From: Pseudomonas sp. GM78
Lineage (GTDB): Bacteria; Pseudomonadota; Gammaproteobacteria; Pseudomonadales; Pseudomonadaceae
Assembly: GCF_000282475.1 (NCBI RefSeq)
Contig: NZ_AKJF01000125.1
Span: 1-64,000, forward strand
Direction of reading: 5' to 3'
DNA: 64,000 bases
A program made the position numbers and the translations under genes. This document shows, in pieces, positions 63,090-64,000 of the stretch (position 1 is the first letter of the stretch; each line of letters opens with the position of its first letter). The notes under the pieces are model-generated. The model did not search any database and had not been told where the DNA came from. It saw nothing but the letters and a program-made list of their open reading frames with translations.

Positions 63090-64000
63090 ATGAAAAAGCG
63101 TGTCGCACTGGTGTTGGGCTCGGGTGGAGCCCGGGGTTATGCCCATATCGGCGTCATCCAGGAAATCGAGCGGCGTGGCTACGATATCGCCTGTATCGCC
63201 GGTTGTTCCATGGGGGCGGTGGTCGGCGGGATCTACGCCGCCGGCAAACTCGATGATTATCGCGACTGGATCGAAAGCCTGGATTACCTCGATGTGTTGC
63301 GCCTGGTGGACGTCAGTTTTCGCCTGGGGGCCATCCGCGGGGAAAAGGTTTTCGGGCAGATCCGCAAGATCGTTGGCGAAATCAACATCGAAGACCTGCG
63401 CATCCCCTATACGGCGGTGGCCACCGACCTGACCAACCAGCAGGAAATCTGGTTCCAGGAAGGCTGCCTGCACCAGGCCATGCGTGCCTCGGCGGCGATT
63501 CCCAGCCTGTTTACGCCGGTGATGCAGGGCAATCGCATGCTGGTCGATGGCGGCATCCTCAACCCCTTGCCGATCGTGCCGGTGGTGTCCAGCCATTGCG
63601 ACCTGATCATCGCCGTAAACCTCAACTCCACCAACCAGCGTCACTACCAGTTGCCAGTGATCCAGCGCCCGGCCGCGTTCAAGACCCGCTTCGACAGCCT
63701 GATCAGTTCCCTGGGCTCGAAGATGCCGTTCCGGCGCAAGCAGGCCGAACAATTGCTGCTACTGGAGAAGGAAGCGTTGATGGCCGAGGCGGCGGAGATC
63801 AACCCCTGGGTCGAGTCTGCCAAGCCGGAAGCCCAACAACCGGCGGCCGCACCTGAACGCGACGGTGCGCCGAAGTCCGCGACCGGGTCGTTCATCATCG
63901 ACAACGTGGGGCCGGCGTCCCTGCTGGATTTGATCAACCAGAGTTTCGAGGTGATGCAGACCTCATTGGCGCAATACAAGATCGCCGGGTATCCGCCGGA
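63090..64000 (+). CDS. Patatin-like phospholipase, RssA type (partial, cut by window end)
   Basis: The frame from ATG 63090 stays open to the window end, giving 303 residues without a stop. GSGGARGYAH (oxyanion hole) is at residues 10-19, GCSMG (Ser nucleophile) about 40, and VDGGILNPLP (Asp of the dyad) about 152, so the Ser-Asp dyad is intact. There is no signal peptide. After about 230 residues the chain becomes Ala-Pro-rich (KPEAQQPAAAPERD) before a further conserved part. GAGG lies 7 bp upstream of the start. Family members hydrolyse membrane phospholipids or act as regulators. Confidence 0.9.
   Translation, partial: MKKRVALVLGSGGARGYAHIGVIQEIERRGYDIACIAGCSMGAVVGGIYAAGKLDDYRDWIESLDYLDVLRLVDVSFRLGAIRGEKVFGQIRKIVGEINIEDLRIPYTAVATDLTNQQEIWFQEGCLHQAMRASAAIPSLFTPVMQGNRMLVDGGILNPLPIVPVVSSHCDLIIAVNLNSTNQRHYQLPVIQRPAAFKTRFDSLISSLGSKMPFRRKQAEQLLLLEKEALMAEAAEINPWVESAKPEAQQPAAAPERDGAPKSATGSFIIDNVGPASLLDLINQSFEVMQTSLAQYKIAGYPP

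Noticed and set aside
1-64000. CRISPR arrays, rRNA genes, insertion sequences or prophage
   Set aside because: No regular repeat-spacer series, rRNA or transposase/phage genes were seen. The short repeats are REP palindromes.

Overview
The window reads as a chromosomal segment of a fluorescent Pseudomonas (P. fluorescens group). The evidence is the gene order crfX-cmpX-sigX-oprF, the gntR-prpB-prpC-acnD-prpF-prpD operon, thrH next to cysH, ppsA divergent from its regulator, and many Pseudomonas-type REP palindromes between genes. Coding density is high. There is no insertion sequence, rRNA or CRISPR array. The only tRNA seen is tRNA-Ser(GGA), at 44.4-44.5 kb.

Layout. 0-2.5 kb: end of an assimilatory nitrate-type operon (fused PP2C phosphatase/Ser-Thr kinase, then cobA). 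2.7-5.6 kb: envelope-stress locus oprF/sigX/cmpX/crfX. 5.7-11.8 kb: zntB, rraA, an alpha/beta hydrolase, ppsA and its regulatory kinase. 11.9-20.5 kb: complete 2-methylcitrate (propionate) operon under a GntR regulator, with two REP palindromes inside it. 20.8-23.8 kb: poorly characterised three-gene unit (retropepsin-like protease, inactive transglutaminase with 7TM, ATP-grasp ligase). 24-27 kb: pabB between inverted repeats, thrH, cysH. 27.4-32.4 kb: NCS1 permease, hydantoin/allantoin-type racemase, LysR, SDR, HAD phosphatase. 32.5-35.1 kb: small secreted or unknown proteins, including two tandem glycine-zipper proteins.

35.4-44.3 kb holds a short-chain polyhydroxybutyrate (PHB) locus: phaR, phasin and a PhaC-like DUF3141 protein, then an AraC regulator divergent from phaB-phaA-phaC and a small unknown gene. 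It ends 81 bp from tRNA-Ser(GGA). PhaA condenses acetyl-CoA, PhaB reduces acetoacetyl-CoA, PhaC polymerises, phasin coats granules and PhaR probably represses the phasin. Most fluorescent pseudomonads make only medium-chain PHA, so this block looks like an acquired module.

44.8-64 kb: a crotonase, plsC, corA, a glutamine amidotransferase, a fadB/fadA-like beta-oxidation pair, a 31-residue membrane peptide with a cytochrome c, a second peptide-ligase-like operon (transglutaminase, alpha-E, circularly permuted ATP-grasp), an RraB-family protein, small unknowns, a chemoreceptor, an Mpo1-like protein, a thioesterase, a CHAD protein, a lipoprotein and a patatin phospholipase cut by the window end.

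The best candidates for under-described biology are the two ATP-grasp/transglutaminase operons (20.8-23.8 and 53.4-56.6 kb), the PhaC-like protein at 36.7 kb with its divergent operator region, the racemase that lacks one catalytic cysteine, and an orphan terminator near 34.4 kb that may end a small RNA.
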